The translations under genes and the position numbers were made by a program. Positions 8,533 through 15,153 of a DNA stretch of 64,000 bases are shown one piece after another; position 1 is the first letter of the stretch; each line of letters starts with the position of its first letter. The notes beneath the pieces are model-generated. The model saw only the letters and a program-made list of their open reading frames with translations, was not told where the DNA came from and did no database searches. The stretch comes from Anaerolineae bacterium (GTDB lineage Bacteria; Chloroflexota; Anaerolineae; 4572-78; J111), in assembly GCA_023151115.1 (NCBI GenBank), contig JAKLJP010000002.1, positions 62,001 through 126,000 on the forward strand, given 5' to 3'.

Positions 8533-9006
8533 ATGACCATGAAATATTTCTTCACCTGTTTCCTCTTGATTAGCCTGCTCCTCGGCTGCCGCGATGAGCG
8601 GGCCTGGACCAGCGCCGACTCCTGGTACAACCCGCCGCCTTCGGAAATTTATCCCCTCACCGGCTGGCAACCCCTGGATTACACCCAGATCCATCAAGTG
8701 ACGGCAGCACAGCAGCCGGCGGCAGAGGCGCTGCTGGAGGAGGCCGCCGTTGTCGAACTCACCCCCCAGCAGGCCGCCGAGATGATCGGCCAGCCGTTGG
8801 CCGACCACCCCAACACCAAACCTTACCTCGCTCGCGGTGTTTATTTGAACCGAGGTGGGTTTTCCATCCATTTTAAAGACCAGCAACTCCTCGTGTCTCA
8901 CGACTCGCTGGGGCACGGGCCGGTGCCGATGAAACGGCAGGCGTTGGTGCTGCAATTAAACCAGCTTCCCCAGGAAGTATTTGTGACCTGCTCGATGGCG
9001 GAGTAG
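8533..9006 (+). CDS. Small lipoprotein of unknown function, end of the importer operon
   Basis: 157 residues with a lipoprotein signal: basic start, hydrophobic core and LLGC with Cys19. The start may be ATG 8533 or ATG 8539; neither has a strong Shine-Dalgarno. The mature part has a Trp-rich N-terminus (WTSADSWYNPPPSEIYPLTGWQ) and a central helix (EALLEEAAVVELTPQQAAEMIG) that resembles no family I know. It lies 45 bp after permease 2, with a one-armed CCTTCCA word repeat (8479-8515) between, so co-transcription is likely. A helper of the importer is possible but unproven. Confidence 0.7.
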   Translation: MTMKYFFTCFLLISLLLGCRDERAWTSADSWYNPPPSEIYPLTGWQPLDYTQIHQVTAAQQPAAEALLEEAAVVELTPQQAAEMIGQPLADHPNTKPYLARGVYLNRGGFSIHFKDQQLLVSHDSLGHGPVPMKRQALVLQLNQLPQEVFVTCSMAE

Positions 9007-9011
9007 GCGGC

Positions 9012-9055
9012 GTGATGCGTGATACGTGATGCGTAAAAAGTCACGTATCACGTGT
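9012..9055. repeat. Tandem-word palindrome (GTGATACGTGAT type)
   Basis: GTGATGCGTGATACGTGATGCG is followed by GTCACGTATCACGTGTC. The same words recur at 25726-25771. It lies directly after the importer operon and may end its transcript. Confidence 0.8.
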
Positions 9056-9083
9056 CCCCTTCTCTCAACCCCACTGACCGGCT

Positions 9084-9111
9084 TTGACGCCTGAGCCGGC
9101 AGGGTTATAAT
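9084..9111 (+). promoter_or_regulatory. Sigma-70-like promoter
   Basis: TTGACG (9084-9089), a 16-bp spacer and TATAAT (9106-9111). The only downstream plus-strand gene is the SH3 lipoprotein at 9529. The 104-bp mobile repeat at 9152-9255 lies between this promoter and that gene. Confidence 0.6.
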
Positions 9112-9151
9112 TCCCAAATGTTCTGTCAGCTATAGATATCCAGAAAAGTTT

Positions 9152-9255
9152 GGCTCATGTATAGAACAAGTGCAATGTAGCAGAGGCGGCTCCCACGCTG
9201 CCGGGGGCCGGGCGTGGGAGCCCGGCCTGCTTTGCACTAGTACTTAACATGAGCC
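9152..9255. mobile_element. 104-bp MITE-like palindromic element, copy 1
   Basis: The terminal inverted repeats begin GGCTCATGT; the interior is a GC-rich palindrome (GGCTCCCACGC / GCGTGGGAGCC). The 8-bp direct repeat AAAAGTTT flanks it on both sides (9144-9151 and 9256-9263), as expected for a target-site duplication. It aligns with 14099-14202 in opposite orientation with three differences counted by hand. It encodes no protein, so it would need a transposase in trans. Confidence 0.88.
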
Positions 9256-9352
9256 AAAAGTTTTTTCCAATGATTTGGAGCCGGGATTAGGAGATTTTTC
9301 CCTTTATTTTCCATCCCCAAATCCCCTAACCTGGACGAGCCAGAACCAAACA

Positions 9353-9458
9353 GGAACACAGAGTTACGCAGAGATTTCACAGAGACACGCAGAGAAGCGA
9401 TAAAAATTCCTCTGTGGGACTTTGTGACTTCTCCGTGTCCTTCTGTGTAATAACTTCT
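9353..9458. repeat. Tandem-word palindrome (ACACAGAG type)
   Basis: Words such as ACACAGAG, CACAGAGA and ACGCAGAG are mirrored by CTCTGTG, CTCCGTGTC and TTCTGTGT. A relative is at 59277-59365. With 9012-9255 it accounts for most of the 522-bp gap 9007-9528; I see no small gene in that gap. Confidence 0.7.
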
Positions 9459-9528
9459 TGCTCACTGTACAAGAATCTGACTCATAAGGTACTAATCCCG
9501 GCGAAAATTTTTCTGGAGGATTATATAA

Positions 9529-10632
9529 GTGAGGATACGCCGCATGAAACTATTCCGTGTTTTGCCGGGCCTGGCTTTGGCTTCAGCGATCAGCCTGACG
9601 GCTTGCAACGCCGAACAACCCGCGCCCGCCGCCCCTCCCACCGCGACGCCGGTTTCCTTTTTGACCCAACCCGAAGCCACCCCCACGCCCGTCGTTGAAC
9701 CCGCCAGCGCCGCCACCACTGAACCCCTACCCTCCCCTACAGTCTCAACGCCTACACCTGCACCGACCCTGCCTCCTGAGCCGACGGCAACCAACACCCT
9801 TGTCCCCACCGCCACCCCCCTGCCTTCGCCCACGCCCATTCCCGCACCTCAAGTGACTGTGCCCAATAGTTCGACCACGGCCATCAACGTCCGTTCTGGG
9901 CCGGGCACGGCTTACCCGGTGGTGGGTCAATTTAACCCCGGCCAGACGGCTCCGGTCACAGGCCGCAACGCCGAGCAAAGCTGGTGGCAGGTCAGCCTGG
10001 CCGATAACAGCCTGGGCTGGGTGTTTGGCGAGTTGGTCCAGCTTTCCGGCAGCAGCGAGGGCATCCCGGTGGCCGAAGCGCCGCCCCCTCCGCCGACGGC
10101 TACGCCTGTACCGGAGGCTGAGGCTGAGGCCAAGGTGGAGGCGGAGGAAGGGAGTCAAGAGCCGCAAACGCCGGAGGAGTTGGAGGGTCAACTACGCTGC
10201 GGCAAAGATTTCTGTGTAACCTACCAGGCCATGGTGCCCATCTGGGAAAACGGCGGCTGCATTGGCAACCACAGCATCTACGTGACGGTGCTACAAGGCC
10301 CGCCGCCGGGCACGCCGATGGATGGCGTGGTTATCGGCGATACTTTCAACAATATCGAGGTCGCTTCGGGCGATAAAGGGCCGGGCACAGCCGAGGTGAC
10401 GCTGTGGATGAACAGCATGTCCTTGAAGGTCAAACGGCACATTGACGGCACCCCCTTCACCAGTGAGGAAAGCTTCAGCTTTACCTCTCACGACGAACTC
10501 ATCCCCGCCGAAGTCTTGGCCGCCAACGGTTACTGCGACGGCAGCGTCGAGAAGTGCCGGGTGGCCCAGCAGAATAATCAAGTCTGCCGGGGGCATTACT
10601 CGTATCGGGTGACGTTTCATAAATTTGATTAG
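9529..10632 (+). CDS. SH3-domain lipoprotein
   Basis: The start is GTG 9529 (GGAGG 9 bp upstream) or ATG 9544. The signal peptide ends LTAC. A Pro/Thr-rich linker follows, then a bacterial SH3 domain near residues 105-175 (INVRSGPGTAYPVVGQF, SWWQVSL, GWVFGELV). A second acidic/Pro linker (EAEAEAKVEAEEG) leads to a C-terminal domain near 220-367 with six or more cysteines (RCGKDFCVTY, GGCIGNH, NGYCDGSVEKC, QVCRGHY), probably disulphide-bonded. It is expected to be surface-anchored and to bind wall or glycan through SH3; ligand unknown. A similar SH3 unit occurs in the FHA protein at 31577-33397. Confidence 0.85.
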   Translation: MRIRRMKLFRVLPGLALASAISLTACNAEQPAPAAPPTATPVSFLTQPEATPTPVVEPASAATTEPLPSPTVSTPTPAPTLPPEPTATNTLVPTATPLPSPTPIPAPQVTVPNSSTTAINVRSGPGTAYPVVGQFNPGQTAPVTGRNAEQSWWQVSLADNSLGWVFGELVQLSGSSEGIPVAEAPPPPPTATPVPEAEAEAKVEAEEGSQEPQTPEELEGQLRCGKDFCVTYQAMVPIWENGGCIGNHSIYVTVLQGPPPGTPMDGVVIGDTFNNIEVASGDKGPGTAEVTLWMNSMSLKVKRHIDGTPFTSEESFSFTSHDELIPAEVLAANGYCDGSVEKCRVAQQNNQVCRGHYSYRVTFHKFD

Positions 10633-10656
10633 AGCGTGTGATGCCCCTTCGCCTGT

Positions 10657-10685
10657 TTGAAAAATTTCTCAACGCCCGTTACAAT
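10657..10685 (+). promoter_or_regulatory. Sigma-70-like promoter of the BatD-like gene
   Basis: TTGAAA (10657-10662), a 17-bp spacer and TACAAT (10680-10685). It lies 170 bp upstream of the BatD-like start. The TGTCATTTCGA repeat (10709-10801) fills most of the leader between. Confidence 0.5.
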
Positions 10686-10708
10686 ATATTATGGTAACTG
10701 TTCAGCTA

Positions 10709-10801
10709 TGTCATTTCGACCGCAGGGAGAAATCCCCGATACCTTACTTTTACATGTTGTACCCTGGGGATTTCTCGCTCCTTCGTCGCTCGAAATGACA
10801 T
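10709..10801. repeat. TGTCATTTCGA palindromic repeat, copy 1
   Basis: The ends TGTCATTTCGAC and TCGAAATGACAT are inverted. The inner parts GGGAGAAATCCCC and GGGGATTTCTC also pair. Related copies are at 53665-53749 and 58255-58379. As far as I recall, repeats with these ends occur in many unrelated bacterial genomes. Confidence 0.8.
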
Positions 10802-10858
10802 GAGCCTAAGTAGCAACATATTTGTCAGTTTTGCTCAGAGTCGAGGGAGGTTATGGCG

Positions 10859-12745
10859 ATGAGATATATCCCAACCAGCAGAGTTGCGTGGGGAAAATTT
10901 ACCAACCGTAAGGGTCTGTCACCGCCTACCTTGTGTTGGCAAACCACGGTTTGCCCGCTCCTTCTCCTCTTCCTCAGCCTTAGCCTTAGCCTCAGCCTTT
11001 CTTCCCCTGCCCACAGTCAAGAATCACCCATCACCGCCTCCGTCAACCACACCCACTTTTCCACCGATGAATTGGTTATCTTAACCGTCACCGTCACCGA
11101 TGATTCGGCCTTGCAGCCCCGGCCTATTTTGCCCCAGTTGGACGGCCTGGTGGTGGTTGATATGGACCTGGCCACCGACCTGAGCGTGGTCAACGGCAAA
11201 ATCCAAACCGAGGTCCATTACACCTACCGTTTACAGCCGCGCCGCACCGGCACACTGACCATCCCGCCGGTCACAGTTAAAATTGACGACAAAATTTACC
11301 GGGCTGCGCCCATCTCGGTTGAAATAACCCAGGGCGCGCCGCCCGCACCGGCCGCCGGCAATGCCGTCAGACCGGCTAACATCTCGCCCCCGGCGGCGTT
11401 GAAAGGGCAAGATTTTTTCATCGAAGCCCAGGTTGACCCACCCAGCCCCTACCTGGGCCAGCAAATTATTTACACCTTCCGTTTTTACCAGGCCATCAAA
11501 ATTTACCGCCAGCCGCAGTACGACGGCCCTCTGTTTATCGGCTTTGAAACAATGGGTCTGCCGGTGCGCGAATACAATCTCGACGCGGCGGGCCGGACCT
11601 ACTTGGTCAGCGAAATCCGCACGGCGCTGTTTGCCAAGAGCCCGGGCCGCATCACCATCAGCCCGGCCCGGCTGATGTTTCCCGGCAACATTTACGAGGA
11701 GCCGGTCGAGCTGTACACCGAGCCGGTCACGGTGGAGGTCAAGCCCCTGCCCGACAACGCCCCGCCCGGTTTCAGCGGCGCTGTCGGTCAATTTACCATG
11801 GAAAGTTCATTCAGCCCGCAGGTGGCCGTTGTTAACCAGCCCTCCACGTTTCTGCTGGCCGTGACCGGCGTGGGCAATATTCCGCTGCTGCCGGAACCCA
11901 CCTGGCCCGACCTGACCGGCTGGCGCATGTATGACTCCCTCTCCAGCCTGACCACCGAAACCGGGGAAGACGGCCTGATGACCGGCACCCGCGTCTTCGA
12001 GCGGCTGGTGGTGGCCGACCGGCCCGGCGACTTTACCCTACAGCCGGCCACCTTTATCTACTTCGACCCGCTGGCGGCGGAGTATCGCACCATCTCCAGC
12101 CGGCCGCTCACAGTCAAAGTAATCCCCGTGCCTACCCCAGACCCCGCTGCGACTTCGACGCCCACGCCGGCCAACACGCCGGTGGCCGCGCTAACAGCAA
12201 CCACGCCGATGCCGGCCGACCCGATAGTGAATCCGGGTTTGGTGGTTTCACCGGACACGGTCCAGTCGGTCACGCTGCCGGCGCTTTTTCTGCTGGTAGG
12301 CGGGCTGTGTGGGGCGCTGCCGGTGGCGGTAGCACTGGGGGCTGGCGGGTTGTGGTGGTGGCAGCGGCGACGCCGTCCGCTGGTGATTACGCCCAAACCC
12401 CGCCCTGAACTGAAAGGGCTGCGCCAGCCGCGCCATAGCCTCCACCCCAGTTTGGCGGCGGCCATGCGCGGCCAGGATGATAATTACAAAGTGGTCAGCC
12501 TGGCTTTGCAGCAGTACCTCGGCGCTGCGCTGCATACGCCGGTGCAAGGCTTGACTCGCACCGAACTGGCCCGCCGTTTGCGAGAGGCCGGTCTCGGCGA
12601 GGAGCTAATCGAGCGGGTGGAAGCCTGTCTGGCCCAGAGCGAAATTGGCCGTTACGGTCCGCCCAGCGACGACGCCGGCTGGGGCCTCATGGCCGAAACC
12701 GAAGCCCTGCTGCGCGAGTTGGAAGAGGTGTTGGGAAAAGTTTAG
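10859..12745 (+). CDS. BatD-like exported/membrane protein
   Basis: ATG 10859 (MRYIPTS) is 8 bp from GGGAGG; the other ATG at 10853 is only 2 bp away, so 10859 is preferred. A hydrophobic signal near residues 35-55 contains a SLSLSLSLSL stretch encoded by an AGCCTTAGCCTTAGCCTCAGCC word repeat. The BatD pattern follows: TDELVILTVTVTDDSA, a repeat of Ig-like beta domains (QPRRTGTLTIPPVTV, PGDFTLQPATFIYFDP), a Pro/Thr linker, one transmembrane helix near 480-505 and a cytoplasmic tail with a YLGAALHTPVQGLTRTEL segment. BatD proteins usually act beside BatA/B and a MoxR ATPase; none of these is adjacent here. Family call is good, role unknown. Confidence 0.82.
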   Translation: MRYIPTSRVAWGKFTNRKGLSPPTLCWQTTVCPLLLLFLSLSLSLSLSSPAHSQESPITASVNHTHFSTDELVILTVTVTDDSALQPRPILPQLDGLVVVDMDLATDLSVVNGKIQTEVHYTYRLQPRRTGTLTIPPVTVKIDDKIYRAAPISVEITQGAPPAPAAGNAVRPANISPPAALKGQDFFIEAQVDPPSPYLGQQIIYTFRFYQAIKIYRQPQYDGPLFIGFETMGLPVREYNLDAAGRTYLVSEIRTALFAKSPGRITISPARLMFPGNIYEEPVELYTEPVTVEVKPLPDNAPPGFSGAVGQFTMESSFSPQVAVVNQPSTFLLAVTGVGNIPLLPEPTWPDLTGWRMYDSLSSLTTETGEDGLMTGTRVFERLVVADRPGDFTLQPATFIYFDPLAAEYRTISSRPLTVKVIPVPTPDPAATSTPTPANTPVAALTATTPMPADPIVNPGLVVSPDTVQSVTLPALFLLVGGLCGALPVAVALGAGGLWWWQRRRRPLVITPKPRPELKGLRQPRHSLHPSLAAAMRGQDDNYKVVSLALQQYLGAALHTPVQGLTRTELARRLREAGLGEELIERVEACLAQSEIGRYGPPSDDAGWGLMAETEALLRELEEVLGKV

Positions 12746-12959
12746 CAGTTACATTGGGATAATTCCTCCACATAGCCCCAATCGTTCAAAGGGGCAAAAG
12801 TCACGCCTACGGCGAGACTCCCCCTCATATTTGACGACGGCTCATACCTGTTATAACATAAAAACAGGGTCCCTGAGCTTAGAGCCTTTTCCGAATAACC
12901 CTCAAACCGTTGGGGTGATGCTTGTCATCAAAAGCAATGATATTTGTTACTAACCCACC
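12746..12959. other. Gap with a fragment of the TATCCGAA repeat
   Basis: No gene is visible. AGAGCCTTTTCCGAATAACC at 12881-12900 resembles one end of the TATCCGAA palindrome family (compare 18960-19042) and is probably a truncated copy. It lies immediately before the decayed solute-binding-protein gene. Confidence 0.45.
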
Positions 12960-13535
12960 CGGAAAGAAGCTGATATCATCATCCGCTTCCTCACGGGTCG
13001 CTTCAATGAGTACGCTGCTATGCACCCAGAAACCGAGTTCGAGTTTGTGGAACTCTATGTGCCGGATATTGTTGACAAACTTATTAGCGCGTTTTTGACC
13101 GGCACGGGAGCACCTGATATCATTGGCCTGGAGCGGGGTAGGTTTCCCCGGGTTAAAAGAGGGTCTGGCCGAGCGGGAGCTATACGGCCTGAACCCCCGG
13201 CTGGAGACGGAGGGACCTGGTTTTAAGGATAAGTTTCTGCGCTGGGGACTCTACTCGTGGGCCGGCAAAACCTATGGCATAGACCAGGGCCTACCCCTGT
13301 GTGTTTACTACTATCGCCAAGACATTTTTGAGCAGGCCGGCCTCGACCCGAACACCTTTAAAACATACGACAATTTTATCCGGGCGGGCCAGATACTCAA
13401 AGCCAAAACCGGCTCATATTTGACCATTACCGAGACAGCCTCTTCCACCTATCCTTCGCTGTTTTTGCTACAGAACGATGGCGGCCTCTTTGACCAATAC
13501 GGCGAGGTCCTGCTCGACAGTCCCCAGATCATATC
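12960..13535 (+). pseudogene. Extracellular solute-binding protein remnant
   Basis: The reading frame from 12960 gives ADIIIRFLTGRFNEY, TEFEFVELYV and GTGAPDIIGLE, the N-terminal lobe of a family-1 sugar-type binding protein. There is no signal peptide and a stop codon is immediately upstream. Near 13137 the frame shifts; the second frame continues VGFPGLKEGLAERELYG, GIDQGLPLCVYYYRQDIFE and LFLLQNDGGLFDQYGEVLLD. It ends abruptly near QIISKN, where histidine-kinase sequence begins in a different frame. About 190 of the usual 400 residues remain. This is a broken gene fused by deletion to the next remnant, or a decayed binding-domain kinase. Confidence 0.8.
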
Positions 13536-14032
13536 AAAGAACTGGTTAGAGAACGCACGCATGACCTCCAGACAGCCCAGCGAGCCGCCGAAGCGGCCAA
13601 TCAGGCCAAGAGCACTTTTCTGGCTAACATGAGCCACGATCTGCGCACCCCGCTCAACAGCATCTTGGGCTATGCCCAGATCCTCAAACGGCGCACCGGA
13701 GCAGGCAACTCTCTGTTCGAGGGGTTGCAGACCATCCAACACAGTTGTGAACATCTCTTGGCCTTAATTAACGACATCCTGGACCTGTCACGCGTTGAGG
13801 CCGGCAGGTTGGAATTGAACCCCACCCAAATTCATCTGCCAACCTTCCTGCAGGCTATTGCCAGCATCATCCAGGTTCGCGCCGAAGAGAAAAGCCTCCT
13901 GCTTACCTATCAGGCCGCCGATCTGCCCGTCGCCATCCTGGCCGATGAACTGCGGCTGCGCCAGGTGCTGCTCAATTTGTTGGGCAATGCCGTCAAGTTC
14001 ACCGATGCCGGTCAGGTAACGCTGCGGGTCAA

Positions 14033-14223
14033 AAAGAAGGATGAAGGCGAAACGCTTCGCGTGAAGGATGAAAATTCTGTTACCCCACTTCATCCTTCGG
14101 CTCATGTTAAGTACTAGTGCAAAGCAGGCCGGGCTCCCACGCCCGGCCCTCGGCGGCGTGGGAGCCGCCTCTGCTAAATTGCACTTGTTCTATACATGAG
14201 CCCATCCTTCATCCTTCATCCTT
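14033..14223. repeat. AAGGATG / CATCCTT word palindrome, split by the 104-bp element
   Basis: Left words AAAAAGAAGGATGAAGG and GTGAAGGATGAA, and right words CATCCTTCATCCTTC, form one palindrome. The MITE inserted into its right arm. Without the MITE, the palindrome would be translated in frame inside the kinase. Confidence 0.75.
14099..14202. mobile_element. 104-bp MITE-like palindromic element, copy 2, inside a kinase gene
   Basis: Reverse-orientation copy of 9152-9255 with three mismatches in 104 positions. The 8-bp direct repeat CATCCTTC flanks it (14091-14098 and 14203-14210). Deleting the element plus one direct repeat (112 bp) joins CAT CCT TC|A TCC TTC ATC CTT CTG ACT TTT GAG in frame, reconnecting the two halves of the kinase. 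Because the surrounding DNA is itself built of CATCCTT words, the direct repeat alone is weaker evidence here than at copy 1. Confidence 0.88.
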
Positions 14224-15153
14224 CTGACTTTTGAGGTAGAAGACACCGGCCCTGGCATCCTCCCTGATGACCTGGAGCGCATCTTTCAGCCCTTTGAGCA
14301 GGCTGGGGAGGCAGAACGTCGGGCCGGCGGAACCGGCCTCGGGCTGGCTATCAGCCGCCAGTTGGTACGCTTGATGGGGGGAGAATTTCAGCTCAAAAGC
14401 CCCGTTTCACCTGCCGAACCGATGACGCAAGGAGGACCGGGCAGCATCTTTTGGTTTGAGATAGTTGTGCCGGTCCCTGAAGTCGAGGTTGCTCCGCATG
14501 CCCCGGCCCAAAGTATTATTGGCTACAGCGGCCCCCGCCGCAAAGTGTTGGTTGTAGACGATGTGGCCGCAAATCGGATGGTTGTGTTGGAATTGTTGAC
14601 AGGGTTGGGCTTTGCCGTGTTTGAAGCCGCTAACGGTCAGGAGGGTCTGGAGCAAGCTCAGGCGCTCCGGCCCGATATCATTTTGATGGATCGGGTGATG
14701 CCGGGGCTGGATGGGCTGGCCGCGACTCGCCGTATCCGCGAGATTCCCTTTCTCCGGGAAACGCCCATCATCAGTATTTCGGCCAGCGTTTTGGAAACAG
14801 ACCGGGAGCAGTGCCTGGCCGCCGGGGCCAATGCTTTTGTATCTAAACCTATCCACCAGGAAGAGTTACTGGCCCAGTTGGGCCGCCAGTTACAGCTAAC
14901 CTGGTTGTACGAGCAGCCCCCGCTTGAGCCGGTCGAGGCGCTCCAGGTTGACTTGCCCCCGAAGAAGTGGAGCTGCTCTATCACCTGGCCCGGCGGGGGC
15001 GTATCCCGGAAATTCGGACACGGCTGGATGAGTTGGAACAACGCGGCCCCGAATATCAAGCCTTTGTCGCTCAACTACGCCGGCTGACCCGGCACTACCG
15101 CAGCAAAGATATTCAAACTTTACTAGAATCCTACCGGCAGGAGTAGAGGCAGC

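Larger units (their letters stand above)
13536..15146 (+). pseudogene. Hybrid histidine kinase interrupted by a mobile repeat
   Basis: Translation from about 13536 reads ELVRERTHDLQTAQRAAEAA, then a HisKA domain with FLANMSHDLRTPLNSILG (phospho-His in the SHDLR motif), then the N-box LLNLLGNAVKFTDAG. At 14033 a tandem-word palindrome begins, and within it the 104-bp element (14099-14202) creates a stop at 14115-14117. The rest of the ATPase domain resumes at 14224 (LTFEVEDTGPGI, GGTGLGLAISRQLV), followed by a receiver domain (KVLVVDDVAANRM, ILMDRVMPGLDG, VSKPI). A further shift at the C5 run near 14958 separates the C-terminal helix, which in the other frame ends SKDIQTLLESYRQE at 15146. Multiple lesions make it non-functional as one protein. 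Confidence 0.85.

Noticed and set aside
13629..14117. Short stand-alone kinase gene
   Set aside because: It lacks the second half of the ATPase domain, and its last residues come from the mobile element. It is a fragment of the interrupted gene.
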